Below are positions 37,244 through 49,673 of a stretch of DNA of 64,000 nucleotides, in pieces. Both the position numbers and the translations under genes were made by a program. Source of the DNA: Adineta steineri. Taxonomy: Eukaryota; Rotifera; Eurotatoria; Adinetida; Adinetidae. The DNA is taken from positions 372,001 through 436,000 of the forward strand of contig CAJNOI010000032.1 in assembly GCA_905250115.1 (NCBI GenBank), written 5' to 3'. The notes beneath the pieces are model-generated. The model had not been told where the DNA came from, made no database searches, and saw nothing but the letters and a program-made list of their open reading frames with translations. Each line of letters begins with the position of its first letter. Position 1 is the first letter of the stretch.

Positions 37244-40182
37244 ATGAATCTTATAAAAGTGGTATGTATATCTTTTTTTTCTCTATTAAGTTTATCTGAG
37301 AATTTCATATATATATCTAGCGTCGATGTGGCAATGCCAATTGCCTTTCTCATCAACAACAACCAACGATTGATAATACAATGATATTTACTCAACCAGT
37401 TTATCAAGTTGATGCGACTATTTTATGGTAAGCGTATGATAAGCTTTGAATAATAATAATAATAATGGTGAGAATCTTTCGTTTTTCTTAGTCAACTGTT
37501 ACAACAAATTGAAACAAAACGTTTATCAAAATCCTTTGGTCAACTTCTTTACCTAGCATCTATAAATCGATTTGAATTGGATCGTCAAATTTGTCCCATA
37601 AATAATTGCGAACAACAACAACGAAATGTTTTATTATTAACTAATGTTCCAGATTTAAGTATGAAATTATTTTCAATTGATTGAATTTATTTATTTATTT
37701 TTGTTTCTTCTTTTTGTAGTCTCTGTTGCTATTGATTGGAATACATCTCAATGCACAACAAGTGATGTAGAAGATCTTGTTTCAACTATTGATTCATTTG
37801 TATATTTACGTGAAGTAAATACCATAGAAAAAAAAGAAGAGAATTTTATCATGAATAATTAATTGTTTTTTTTCTTCATGTTTATAGTTATTTTACGATG
37901 TGACTATAAGTGATGCTCGTATTAAACAATTAAATTTAATTGGTCTTATTTGTTTTTATGGTGGGACTGTTGAAGTTTTTTTTTCATATGATTCAACAAC
38001 ATCAAAATGGCTTTTTTGTTTCGATGGAAATATTGTTGTATCCGCTGATTGGAATGCTGTTCAAAGAAAATGTATTGATTTTCATCTACAACCATTTCTT
38101 CTTATTTATGCAAATCCTGATCGTGATCCAGTTGATATAAGGCAGTTACTTAAACGAACGGTGATACAAACAAAAAATACGAATTGTAAGTTCATTCGAT
38201 GAGAAAAAGACTTCAATCATTAATACTTATATGTACATATATATATGTATTATTCAATTTCTTTACTCACATATATTGCATCATTATACTAGTGCAGGCT
38301 GTTCTGTCTACACAATTACAATTGATTGTAGGCCTCGCCTGATGATTACTTTTGTTCTATGATGAGTATCTATGTTGTGGCTACCTCCGTTCGAGTGTAT
38401 AAGATGAGAAAGGGGGCAGAAAAATAAAAGTAAATAAGAACAGTGATGAACGATAAACGTGTATACGGCTCTCGTTCTCATTCTTTTTTCTTCTTGTGTC
38501 ATTTATTATGGATGATTATAAAATAACACTGATCGATTACGTCTTATGTTTGTAGTTATACCTGACGAAGGAAGATTAGAACAAACTATGGTATTAACTA
38601 ATAAGAAAAATTCAATACCAATAAAACAAGATGAATCTCAACATCAATCATATTCATTAGAAAATCTTCATAATATATCATCATTTGCTACACTTAATTC
38701 TTCAATGTTATTTATGCCTAAATCAACAATGAATACGTCTTATATTAATCAAGAAACAGTTGTTAAAGTCATGCAACAACAATTATTAAAAAAAGAAACA
38801 TTATCTGATACAACATCAATATCATCATCAACAACATCATCACCTATTGTTAATGTTCGACATCGAAATTATCAATTAATTCAACAACGTGAAGATACAT
38901 CATCAAGTGGTGATTCATCGCGTGATTCTGGATTGAGTATTGGAATAAATGATGAATCAAGTGATGGAAGTCCAAGAGATAGTCTTAGTGAACATGATCA
39001 AACTGTTATAGATAGTTTAATTAAACAAACAGAACATATTATGAGTAAGTAAAATAAATCATAGTAGGATAAATAGGCGTCAATTTTGAAAAAAATATAC
39101 ATCTGTATACTTACAAAGTAGGCGTTAAAGTTCAGATATACTTATTATAGTTGTTAATCATAGAGTACAATCGATTCAGTTTTTGAAAAATAATAAAAAT
39201 ACATCTAATAATTTTGATGTAATATGCATAAAATAAACTACCGAAGTTTTTAAACGCTTTTATTACAATGATCAAGCTTGAAATTTTCGTTTCTTTCAAG
39301 TTCACACTTATAAATTCGAACAAGACATTATTATTTATACTAGAAAAACGTATATTTTATTCACAAGAGTATTGTTTATCTTTTCAAAAGTATGAAAACA
39401 TTGAATTCGTGACTACTCTTACTATTCAATTGATGAATAAACAAAAAATTTTTGTATTGAATTGTTAATTTTGTTTTTTAGAAGATGATCATCTTGATAC
39501 AACATATGCAATGGTAGAACATTATTTTGAAGAATCATTAAAATATGAAAGTGCAAGTAATTATACATCAGCATTAGAATCTTGTCAACAAGCATTAATA
39601 CTTGTCGAACAAATTTTAAATCTAAGTCATCAGTATAATAATGGTATATCGATATATGCTCGAACAAAAAAGAACAGTCTACTATTACGAATACGTTCAT
39701 TACAAAAACGACAAATAGAAGAACAAGAAAATTTAACAAGATTTTGTTCATCTATGAATTCTTTAACATCAACATTTAAACCAGTTGAAAAAATTATGAA
39801 GAAAAATGATAATATCTATGATAATAATATGTCAAGAACAACATCAATACTTTCAACAACTACAAAACATTTACGTCCAAAAAAGAATGTGAAATTTTCT
39901 GATAATGTTGCATTAATTGTTCCAACATCGGATGATACAGATGAACCACCATCTGAACATTTAATTCATTCATTTTTAAGAAAAATTCATCAACAACAAA
40001 CAGCAACACCAACACCAACGTCCGATTCTGATTCAGATACACCATCAGTATCAAATGATGTTCCAATTGGCTTAAGCGAATGTACACTTTGTCATAAACG
40101 TTGTTCAAAAAATAATCAAATTGGAACTTATTGTTCTAATTGTCATTTTTATATGCAACGATTTCAACCAGCAACGTCTTAA
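37244..40182 (+). CDS. USP54: USP53/USP54-like protein, N-terminally short and lacking catalytic residues
   Basis: Seven exons (37244-37261, 37321-37427, 37492-37658, 37720-37814, 37888-38185, 38556-39044, 39482-40182) join to 624 residues. The first 190 residues match the second half of the USP53/54 ubiquitin-protease-like domain. CGNANCLSHQ corresponds to the zinc-finger entry, followed by VDATILCQLL, ISVAIDWNTSQCTTSDVEDL, LIGLICFYGGTVEVFF, SKWLFCFDG and HLQPFLLIYANPDRDPVD. The Cys-box half is absent from the window. The His-box position reads GGTVEVFF, with no His. The C-terminal 400 residues are Ser/Thr-rich, contain an MIT-like helical hairpin (YESASNYTSALESCQQALIL) and end with a CxxC pair (CTLCHKRC, then CSNC). 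It is probably a scaffold. The 18-nt first exon (MNLIKV) is the weakest part of the model. Confidence 0.75.
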
Positions 40183-41489
40183 ACGAGAGAAAATCTTTGC
40201 ATTTTTTTCTCTATATATTGAATCTCATTCATATATATATATATATATTCTGGTGCTGATATTTTTCTTATTTATTCGTTTTTTTTCTTTTTGATTTTGT
40301 TGTTAATATACGTGAATCATTCAAACGATAAAAATAAAAGATTTTTATTTGATAAAATTTTCTTTGTATTTATTATACTAATAGCAACGGAAATTTGATA
40401 TGAGACCTTTCAATTGAATGAAAGTAAAAATGTTCTATTTGATGAACATGAGATGGGAATGAAAGTTAAATAAAGATCTGTATCAAGATTACTACGTAAA
40501 ATTATATGTGATATTCAGCAGAAGAAAAAAAATGAAATTTGTGTTAGTTTACAAATCGAAAAACTCTGGATTAAATAAGTCTTGAGAGCGATAGTAAAAT
40601 CTCACTACATAAAGAACGGAATACAAAAAATACATATAATATTGATGAGTTTTGTATCGATTTCTCTTTTATCTCTACTAGATTTATATAAATTACTTGT
40701 ATTTCCATAGTATATTGGCAAAACCAAGATTAATTATAAATAATACTTCTAAAATAAGATTATTTCGTTTTTTACTAAATATTATTACCCCTGTATGTAA
40801 TATAGTATTGATTGAAAAACAATCAAAGAACTCGATGCTTGTTAACGGAAGAAATTTCAGTTAGATCGATTATTCTTTTTTTTATTCTCTTCAAAAGAAT
40901 CAAACACAAAGAAAATAATATATTATTCATTGAAATAGTTTTTTCATTGCGGTGTATTACATCTTCTTATAATAGATGATGTCTCGAAATCTTTTTTCCC
41001 GAGAATTTTACTCATAAAAGAATAAGCTATCAACTAATTCTATTTCATTTATAGTAAAACATACTTTAAAGTAAGTAGCAAAAAAAAAAATTCTAGTTGA
41101 ATAATTACATTTTATCATATCATATTTTAATTGTCAAATCGTCTAGATCTTCGATAGACATTGTAAAAAGAAATTTGAATGATTAAAATTAAATACTATA
41201 TATGATGTCCTTATAGACAAATTTTTATATCTCAATTAACAATAATTGTGTTTAATAAGCATTTTTAAAAACTTGTACATCTATCAAATAAAATTCGTTA
41301 TTTTCATTAATTATTTTTTAAAATCTAGACATTTGCATATATGATTACAGTTAATTCACATTATGTTTATTTTAAATAAATAAATAAATAAATAAATTTC
41401 ATTAGAAAAAAAAGAGAGTCTCTATTTGTTATTTTTAAATAATTTCATAAACGAGACGATCGTTCCACCCTAGGTTTTAATGAAATAGA
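40183..41489. other. Convergent intergenic region
   Basis: AT-rich 3' flanks of two convergent genes. There are TA repeats near 40225 and an AAAT tetranucleotide run near 41380. No gene recognised. Confidence 0.5.
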
Positions 41490-41977
41490 TTAATGATATT
41501 TAATGATAAATTTTTGTTTACATACAAAAAATTTGCCTAAACGTGAAGCAAAACTATTCGTTGAATCTTCACAATGATAATCAATATCATCATTCTAAAA
41601 TAAATAATAACAAAAAAAGATTTCGATACAAAAAACACATATTCTTACTGTTTGTGTTCCTTCATCATTTTGTTTATATTTATCAGCGAGAATAAGACAA
41701 GCAAGTACAGTTTGAGTTTGCATAGCTTATAAAATAAATTTTCATTATTTTAAATTAAGAAAATAAATAACAAAATTTTACATTGTGTTTGTATACGTTT
41801 TGAGCTTATCATTCTTCGAGTAGGTCCACCAAGTCGTTTAACATCGTTCGTATTCAAAGATTTCGAATGAATACTAAACAATAATACAGAATTTCGATAT
41901 TTTTTGAAATAATATTAATATTACCATGATGGTGTTTGAACACGTTTAATAAATTTGTCCTTGGTAAGAGCAGGCAT
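41490..41977 (-). CDS. Small uncharacterised protein (about 108 residues)
   Basis: Four small exons on the minus strand join in frame: MPALTKDKFIKRVQTPSC, then an exon with LGGPTRRMISSKRIQTQ, then MQTQTVLACLILADKYKQ, then NDDIDYHCEDSTNSFASRLG, ending in FIIKYH. All joins use GT donors and T-rich AG acceptors with 50-70 nt introns, the pattern of real genes here. The first half is basic and the second acidic. I recognise no family. It may be lineage-specific. If the donor-like GTATGT after GKFF were used, the protein would continue further, but no next exon is apparent. Confidence 0.5.
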
Positions 41978-44230
41978 TGTTTAGAACGATAGAATAGAAA
42001 AATTAGTCTGTGTTAAAGATATAGAATACACAAGAATGAAGGAAAACAAATCAAACTATAGTATATATAAATATATTATCGATGAGGTGACACGTGTGTA
42101 TTCGAATAGACAGAGACATCTGATAATATTCAAATAGTTAATTTATTTTTTGAACATTATGAAAAAGCGTATTCTTGATTAAAAAGATTCCATATAGTTT
42201 AATTTACCCGCAGGGAAAATTATGTTGAAATAGATATTAAAAATGTTAATTACTTTTCTTCTAAAAAGTTTTTGTTAAGAATAATCAGTTGTCTTTTTCT
42301 TTTATGTAAGTGAATGATTTATAGATAAGTATCATTTATTAGTCATTGCCACTTTGAAAACTACTTGGACTGCAATTGCATAGGAATAAATCAAATTTAT
42401 CTATCTAATTATTACGTCAAATAAAAATGTCGATATATTTGCTTTCCATATCATAGAGAATTCATTTCCATTTTGAAAGGATTACAGTTGACTTCAATCT
42501 ACGGTATTCTCCGACTAAAGTAAAGTATGTTAATCGTGATTAGGCATTTTAAATATACAGATTATATATACTCTTTAGAAATTGTCAATAACAAACATAT
42601 GGCAAGGTTTGTTTTCTAGGAGAAAGTCATTTCCATAACAATTAATAGAATGAAAACAGAAGTATAACAACGAGAGATTGTTTACAAATAAAGATATATA
42701 ACTAAAAGCAATCTTTAGAATGATAGTTTTTATAGCGAAAAGTACTTATCGAGTCGTATACATACATATATAGTTCATTGACGCTTATAAGAATATATTA
42801 TCAGTTTTTTTCCTCCTTGCTTTTGCCAATTATCTTGTGGATCGAATGAATTCCTTGTGTTGAATAATCATTTTTCAATTAATCTAAATCTTTTCCTATC
42901 TTTTGTCAATAGAAATTGTCATTTAATTGCAGATTATCTTTAGAAAACTAATTGTGACGCACGTTTAAATTAGATTCATGACATTGCAATCATCTTGATA
43001 AGAACGTGTTAGAAATTCATTTTATCATATCTCATTATGTATAAGTTCTCAGTAGTTTTATAGAAAAACAGCAGAAATTATAAATCAAACAATGTTTTTT
43101 TAATAAATACTCAGGAGATTTCAATCTTATTTTTCTTTAGTAACAATTACGAACAGATACTTTTTTTTTGTGCAATATGCTCGTTCGGTATAAGATACAT
43201 AATGTTGCATGTTAATGAGAATATAAATCATTGCTTTTTCTGTCAATGTCGTCGAGCACATAGCGCAATTTATTATACAGAACAACAACTGTTGATCTTA
43301 CCATATTACATACAAATGATACCAGTGAACCATCTGGAAATCCTCTCGAATAAAATTTTGTTTTTTTTTTTCTTTACATTTCGTCTATTCCCCTATGTGT
43401 ATATAGAAATGACATTTAACATACTATCCATTTTACTCATTTCACATACTATTCGTATGCTTGTGAGTAAATAAATGTATATATATATATATTTATTGTA
43501 TATAGTTGTTTTTTTTCATCTGACATATAAACTAAAAAGCAATGTTTGTGTAATTTCTTTCCTTGAAAGATGACAATATTAATACTGTTGATTAGTTTAG
43601 CGTCTATGATATTCGTTGACAAAAATCATATCGATAGACTGGTATCTATCTTAGACGTGAAAATTATATACGATAAAGATAGAATCGTTAACGTATAAAT
43701 ATATATATATATATATATAGATATATATGCGTGAATGTGTGTTCCATCTGTCTAAATGGAACGTGCCCAAACGAGGAGAGACAAGCGAATAAGGACACAC
43801 GGATGTTGATGCAATGAGAGAAGAAAGCCGCAGGAAATCTTTCGAGAGGAAGCGTGATGAAAAGAGAGTAACCATGTCAACTATTGTTTGATCGGCAAGA
43901 TCGTCACCCTTTTCTTTGATTGTTTGAATTGTAAGAAAAGGATGAGAAAGAATCATATATATATTGTAATATTTCTGAAATATAATATTTCTCTTTTTCT
44001 TTCTTCTATCTGTTTGCTAGATTTGCTGTTTCCTAATACGACAACAATAATCGTCTTGTCGTCATAACTATCATCGTTCGAATCAGAGTATACAATAAAT
44101 AATTATCGATAATAGTGTGTATGTCAGCGGTTGTTGTATACAACTGAGAGCAAAAAAAAAAGACAAAGAACGGATAAATACAAAGCAAACTATACCCTAA
44201 AGTACATCAAAAATACAATAAAAGTCATTC
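41978..44230. other. Intergenic region upstream of stomatin
   Basis: About 2.2 kb, AT-rich, with TA repeats near 43480 and 43700 and a small hairpin (GTTCCAT...ATGGAAC) near 43741. No gene recognised. The right end probably holds the first stomatin promoter. Confidence 0.45.
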
Positions 44231-44378
44231 ATGCGCAGTCCAAAACAACATCATAGCTGGAAATCGGATAATGAACGACGGAAACGATTGGAAGTACCAT
44301 CAGCACAATCATCACCAACAACAACAACGCATAACCATAATAATTCTGGCTATCATATGCATGGAAACCCTCACACAG
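44231..44378 (+). CDS. Stomatin alternative first exon A
   Basis: ATG followed by 49 codons (MRSPKQHHSWKSDNERRKRL onward) and one extra base, ending at ACAG|GTATC. The phase-1 end joins in frame to the shared exon at 46459. The encoded N-terminus is basic and rich in His, Asn and Ser. Confidence 0.6.
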
Positions 44379-44880
44379 GTATCTTATATTAGTAATGCAG
44401 ATGTCTAATTATATATAGATAAATATAGAAAGGACCGAAAGAAAAACATGATAATAGTTAATCAAACTATCTCATTAACGAGATTGTTGAAGTGTTAAAC
44501 AAGACAGACGAAAAGAAAACAAAAAATAACTTAACGAAACAAAACACACACAAAAAAATTGACAATAATCTTGTATGTTGAATTATTTAGAAACAAAGAA
44601 AAAAAGACTTATTACATATTTATTCTTTTATTAAGTGACATTGTAATTTTATTCGACAATAGAATGATGACAGCATCATAATATCAACTTTGTTTTTTCG
44701 ATCGATTGCTCAAGCGTATTTGAATTGACGTAATGCAAAAAAAGACGAAGAAGAAAAGGAAACCAGATAGAGGCAATAGAAACTACAGATGAGATTAAAT
44801 CCTATTGATAAATACGCCAATCTTTAGCTCTTCGTATTATTCTTTTCTACTAAATATCAAACAGATTTTTGTCAATCATA

Positions 44881-44953
44881 ATGCCTTGTCAACAATCATC
44901 ATCATCATCATCAGACATAAGATTGTTGCCATTGCCTAATGTAAGAGTAACAG
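44881..44953 (+). CDS. Stomatin alternative first exon B
   Basis: ATG, 24 codons (MPCQQSSSSSSDIRLLPLPN onward) and one extra base, ending at ACAG|GTGAGA, a strong donor. The phase-1 end matches the shared exon at 46459. Confidence 0.6.
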
Positions 44954-45772
44954 GTGAGAGAAATAATTCATAGCAATTTCCAACACATGCTCAATTTCAT
45001 TTTAAATAAATCTACAAATTATCACAGTTCTAAAGTACCATTCAACTAATAGAAACTAAACAAATATAGAGAGAAATGTCTCTTATCGTTCAATAATCGT
45101 CTTGCGTCTTTTTTTCTTCTTCTTCGATTACTTAATCATTTTGAGTATTGTATGATCAACTAAACGAATAGGCAAGCTTGCATCTTATAAATTGAGTTCT
45201 TCCGTTCTTCTTTTTCCTTGTCGTTTCCCGAATAACAACGATTTAGTTTAGTGATGAGTGATGATGCATCGTCATCAATCGTTCGTTGTTAATGCCACTA
45301 ACTTTCACTGAATTATTTTCAGCAAGATGATTAAAGCTTAAAGATTTCTCAAGAGAAACAAAAAATTACTACTACTACTAAAGATTTCTTATTCCTCGTT
45401 AACGTAAAAATTTAGTGAAAATAAATAAGATTTTCATTACTAGATAACGACTGATTGTCTTATAATTGTCTTGTGAATGTCGACTATCAAGAGACATTCA
45501 ATTATGTAATTGGAACGAAGCCTATGTGCGTGTTTGAATGGAACAATGAAAGAAAAAAGGAGGAGCACGTAGACAAGAGAGAAAGTTTCGAGAGAGCAAG
45601 CGGAAGATCGTTTCGTTGACTCGGAGAAGACTAAAAAAAGGGTATAGAGGAAAGAAAGAAAGAAAGAGAGCGAGAAAAGAGAAGACAACGGAAACACATT
45701 TACGGTGAATCTCGAGGAAAGAGTGCAGGATAGTGTGTCTGTGTGACGTCGAACTATTATTCATTTATACAT

Positions 45773-45815
45773 ATGAACGCAACACCATTAACAGCGAAGA
45801 TCAGCAGAAGTGCAA
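45773..45815 (+). CDS. Stomatin alternative first exon C (weak)
   Basis: ATG, 14 codons (MNATPLTAKISRSA) and one extra base, ending at GCAA|GTAGGC. The phase is again 1, but the donor is weaker than in the other three. It is supported only by position and phase. Confidence 0.35.
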
Positions 45816-46283
45816 GTAGGCATCGTTTTTTTTTTGAAGAAAAAAAAAAGTATTTAGTTATTATTCTTTTCTATTATGATAGAGATATCGTTTGTAAACG
45901 TTATCTGTCATTTGACAAATACAACTGTCATTTCTTGCTGTCAAATAACTGTCCTTGTTCGAAATGTAATAAAGTAGAAAAGAGAGAGCGAGTAACATTA
46001 TGAATCTTTTGAATAAACAAACACCTTAAGGACTCTAGGGGAAAGCACAAGAAGAAAAAAAAGATAGACTAACAAACAGAATATGATAACATCGGCAACA
46101 ATAGAGCAATAATAACAGTAATAAAGACATAGTAGCAGAAACAGAAACATCAATTTTCATTGTCGTGCGTGCGATCTACCATTAACTATAGAAATAGTTC
46201 GAACACTATTTGAATAGTAATAAGAAGAGAAGACAACTACTAGTACTACTACTACTACGATAAGAAGAAAAAATAAGGGAACT

Positions 46284-47985
46284 ATGAATCCAGATCGAAA
46301 TGATCACTATCCACGTTTAACTCCTGCAATTCATTTTTCGAGAGCATCAATAATCAGAACACATCATGGTGAGTTTTAATTTTATGATCGTGATTACTAA
46401 CGAAATTATAGTTTTCATTTAATATTATTATGTTATTAACTCAAGTATATTCATTTAGATTCACATGAAGATTATAGTTTGGGTTTATGTGGATATATAC
46501 TATTAATTCTTTCATATGCAATTATATGTCTTACGTTTCCATTCTCACTTACTGTTTGTCTAAAAGTAAGTTCTTGTTTTGCTACTTCTTTCTTTTCATT
46601 TGATTAAACTAAATATATATACTTTCATTAGGTCGTGCAAGAATATGAACGTGCCGTTATGTTTCGACTGGGTCGTATTCTGGGTGGTGCCAAAGTATGT
46701 CTTGTCTAATAAAATATTTCTCATCATCATTCCTTTTGCTATATTATTATTATAGGGGCCAGGTCTTTTTATTATAATACCATGCGTTGATGCTTATACA
46801 AAAGTTGATTTGCGAACAATTACATTCGATGTACCACCACAGGAAGTGTGTATTATAAATCTAATTTATTATGATTATTTTTGATGTCAATGCATGCATG
46901 TATCTATATATAGATTTTAACAAAAGATTCAGTAACTGTAGCTGTTGATGCTGTTGTCTATTTTCGAGTATTCGATCCAGTTATTTCTATTACAAATGTT
47001 GAAGATGCACCAAAAAGTACACAATTACTAGCTGCTACAAGTCTACGTAATGTGTAAGTTATTATAATCTTATCATAATCGATAATCTATGATTTGTTAT
47101 TTTTTCTTTAAAGACTTGGTACAAAATCTTTACAAGAGATTCTTTCTGATCGAGAATCCATTGCACAAACAATGCAGGCAAATATAATGATTTGATATAA
47201 AAGAAAAAATCGAATCTTATTTTATTTTAGGCTGCTTTGGATGAAGGTACTGAAGGTTGGGGAGTACGAGTTGAACGAGTTGAAGTGTATGTTATTTATT
47301 TTTCATAATACAGTTTAAAATATCTTGTTTTTAATTTATAGTAAAGATGTTCGTTTACCTGTTCAATTACAAAGGTATTTTTTCTAAATTATTTATTAAA
47401 AATGTTATCTTATGGTATTCTGTTTATAGAGCAATGGCAGCTGAAGCTGAAGCTGCACGAGAAGCTCGTGCTAAAGTTATTGCAGCTGAAGGTGAACAAA
47501 AAGCATCAAGGTAAGATTTTGTTTCGTATCATCATTTGTGATTTGACATTTCTATTATGCCTTTAGAGCATTAAAAGATGCTGCGGATGTTATTATGCAA
47601 TCACCAACAGCTCTTCAACTTCGATATTTACAAACATTAACAACGATTGCATCAGAAAAAAATTCAACCATTGTATTTCCAATTCCGGTAATGCAGACAA
47701 TGACCGGATTTGATAGGACTTCATATATAGAAACTCAACTATGAAAATAGGCCTAAGGGAATATTTATATTGTAATTAGATATATGTGTATATATATATA
47801 TATACATAAGAAGAAAGCGTTAGTTAGTTGTTGAGAATGAAACATTCTTTTATTTTTCTTTATTGATTAGAAAAATTTATTTTCTTTTTTGTTTTATTCA
47901 TTATATATGACGTTTGTCTTTTTTTCTATTTTCTATTTATAGATCGAATTAATGCAAGCAGCTATTACATCGTATCGCAGTTAAT
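46284..47985 (+). CDS. STOM: Stomatin-family membrane protein (form starting at exon D)
   Basis: Eleven exons (46284-46368, 46459-46565, 46632-46694, 46756-46845, 46914-47053, 47114-47177, 47231-47286, 47342-47374, 47430-47510, 47567-47687, 47944-47985) join to 293 residues. After a variable N-terminus comes the hairpin membrane segment ([20 protein letters not shown]) with cysteines that could be palmitoylated. The SPFH/PHB domain follows ([60 protein letters not shown]). The oligomerising helix has [20 protein letters not shown], and the C-terminus [15 protein letters not shown]. Stomatins sit on the inner face of the membrane in cholesterol-rich areas and tune ion channels. The intron after 47177 begins with GC. 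If the last donor is not used, the frame runs on to a stop at 47744 with a different tail. Confidence 0.93.
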
Positions 47986-48360
47986 GTTTTCTGGCTGGTT
48001 CTTTTTTTTTTCCTTTCGTTTTGTGAACCAACTCAAGATTACACTACTTCACATTTTTTTCCTGTATTTTTTTTTCTTTTTCAATACTTTCGTCTTTGCA
48101 CACATGATATAGCTGATGAATAAGATAATGTTGTAATATATATATATATATATATTTTAAAGCGAAAATGAAATGATAAAGAACAATGCGGATCATACAG
48201 AGAATACAGACGCGTATATAATCATAAGGAACAAGTTTTTAAAAGATCGTTTCACATGCACAAGAAGACAAGATCATTTAAAGTAAAAGACAGCAAAAAA
48301 AGCGTGTAAGAATAAGTTCGGTCGTAATTAATTGAAAAAAAAGAAGAAGATTTCATTTGT
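47986..48360. other. Convergent spacer, stomatin and actin 3' flanks
   Basis: AT-rich with T tracts and a TA microsatellite near 48140. No gene recognised. Confidence 0.5.
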
Positions 48361-48549
48361 TTAAAAGCATTTTCGGTGAACGATTGATGGNNNNNNNNNN
48401 NNNNNNNNNNNNNNNNNNNNNNNNNNNNNNNNNNNNNNNNNNNNNNNNNNNNNNNNNNNNNNNNNNNNNNNNNNNNNNNNNNNNNNNNNNGCTTTGCACA
48501 TACCACTGCCATTATCAATAACAAGTGCTGCTACATCGTCGTCACACAT
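48361..48549 (-). CDS. ACT: Actin gene, body missing in assembly gap
   Basis: The ATG at 48549 begins MCDDDVAALVIDNGSGMCK, the universal actin N-terminus with the Cys-Asp-Asp-Asp leader processed in non-vertebrate-muscle and invertebrate actins. The other side of the 100-N gap reads SIVHRKCF and stop, the exact actin C-terminus. Only 59 and 30 coding bases are visible. Actins have 375-376 residues, so about 1 kb of exon plus any introns is hidden behind the placeholder gap. This is an assembly failure and not a deletion. The apparent frame through the Ns is accidental. No acceptor-like site lies next to the ATG, unlike at most genes in the window, so transcription probably starts at its own promoter. 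Confidence 0.93.
   Translation of the reverse strand: MCDDDVAALVIDNGSGMCKXXXXXXXXXXXXXXXXXXXXXXXXXXXXXXXXXXPSIVHRKCF
48391..48490. other. Assembly gap inside actin (100 N)
   Basis: A 100-base N placeholder replaces the actin coding body. Near-identical actin paralogues or alleles would explain why assembly failed just here. Confidence 0.99.
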
Positions 48550-49673
48550 GATAGAAACTTATCGAATGAAATTTAAGACGAAAGTAAATGTCTATATATG
48601 TTGTTGTCTACTCTTGTTTCTTTCGAACGATGAATGACGCGGACGTTCTTCTAGCTCTTCACTTCTCTTTTTTTTTTATTCTCTCTCACACTTTCTTTCT
48701 TTCTCGTGCATTTCAACCATTCCATCATGGTATGTTTTGACCGACGATTACCATATAAGGACATGTCAGGGTCGACGAAAAACAGAGTGAAGAGAGGAAG
48801 CAAGTGAAAAGAAAAAAAAAAGATGGTCATTGTTCTAATTCAATGGTAGTGCACTGTGATTAACGAAAATATGAAGAAGAACAGGAAGACGAAAGTTTGC
48901 ATTTCGGTCAAGTCATATTAGTTGTATACGGCTAGTACAAAATACGATCGTATAAAAAAAAAGAATTAGATGAAGAAGACAAACAGAGCATTACCATCGC
49001 ATTGTTGACCGATAAAAGGTTAATAGAGCGAAAAAAAAAGAAACAAACATTTCAAAAGTGATTGTTTTGATATTTAATTGATATTATCGAGGCTGTTTTT
49101 TCTTTCCAATTGTTTTGAATGTTTTTTTCTCCCGAGACATGGTAAATAGTATGTCATATTTAAATTGTTCAGACATATGGCCTCTTTTTTCTTATGAGTT
49201 GATCCAAATTATACATTTGTTAAGAAGAGGATGATTCACTAGACTAAAGTCATCGAAGTGACATTTTTATTTCCAAGTGATAACAATAAACATCTCGTGA
49301 AAAGCTATTCGCTAATTATTTAGATTATAAAAAAAAAGTCAACAGTATTTTATGATCAACCGGCAATAAAGCTCATTTAACAAACTGCTATGATCATCAT
49401 GAAACGATTTTTTTTAACGGAAACAATTAAATTTTTTCAACAAGTTAGTTTACCCTGACAAAAGTAATTATCACTTTTTACGATTATGGTATTATAATTA
49501 CAAAGTTTATTTCATCTTAACATGTAGTCTAAAATATCAAAAGAAATTGGAATGACTGTAATAGTTGATCGATTTTTGATTTCGTTACTGTATAAACTTT
49601 TATAAAAGATCTGAGAATACATATATATTAAAAAAAACGAAAAAATCGAAACAAAGAAATGTCAAAATAATTA
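48550..49673. other. Actin promoter region and ACBD6 3' flank
   Basis: The part next to actin (48550-48800) holds a CArG box, pyrimidine tracts and probably the 5' UTR. The rest is AT-rich without recognised features. Confidence 0.5.
48751..48760 (-). promoter_or_regulatory. CArG box (SRF site) upstream of actin
   Basis: CCTTATATGG on the minus strand fits the consensus CC(A/T)6GG exactly and lies about 200 bp upstream of the actin ATG. SRF/MRTF control of actin through CArG boxes is conserved across animals. The match is short enough that chance cannot be excluded. Confidence 0.6.

Noticed and set aside
36734-37384. Overlapping frames around the CT tract
   Set aside because: Repeat-driven frames. 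Only the small exon at 37244-37261 and the exon at 37321 fit the downstream gene.
45900-45960. Cluster of TGTCA/TGACA motifs
   Set aside because: Could be TALE-homeodomain sites near stomatin exon C, but the pentamer is too short and common here to claim.
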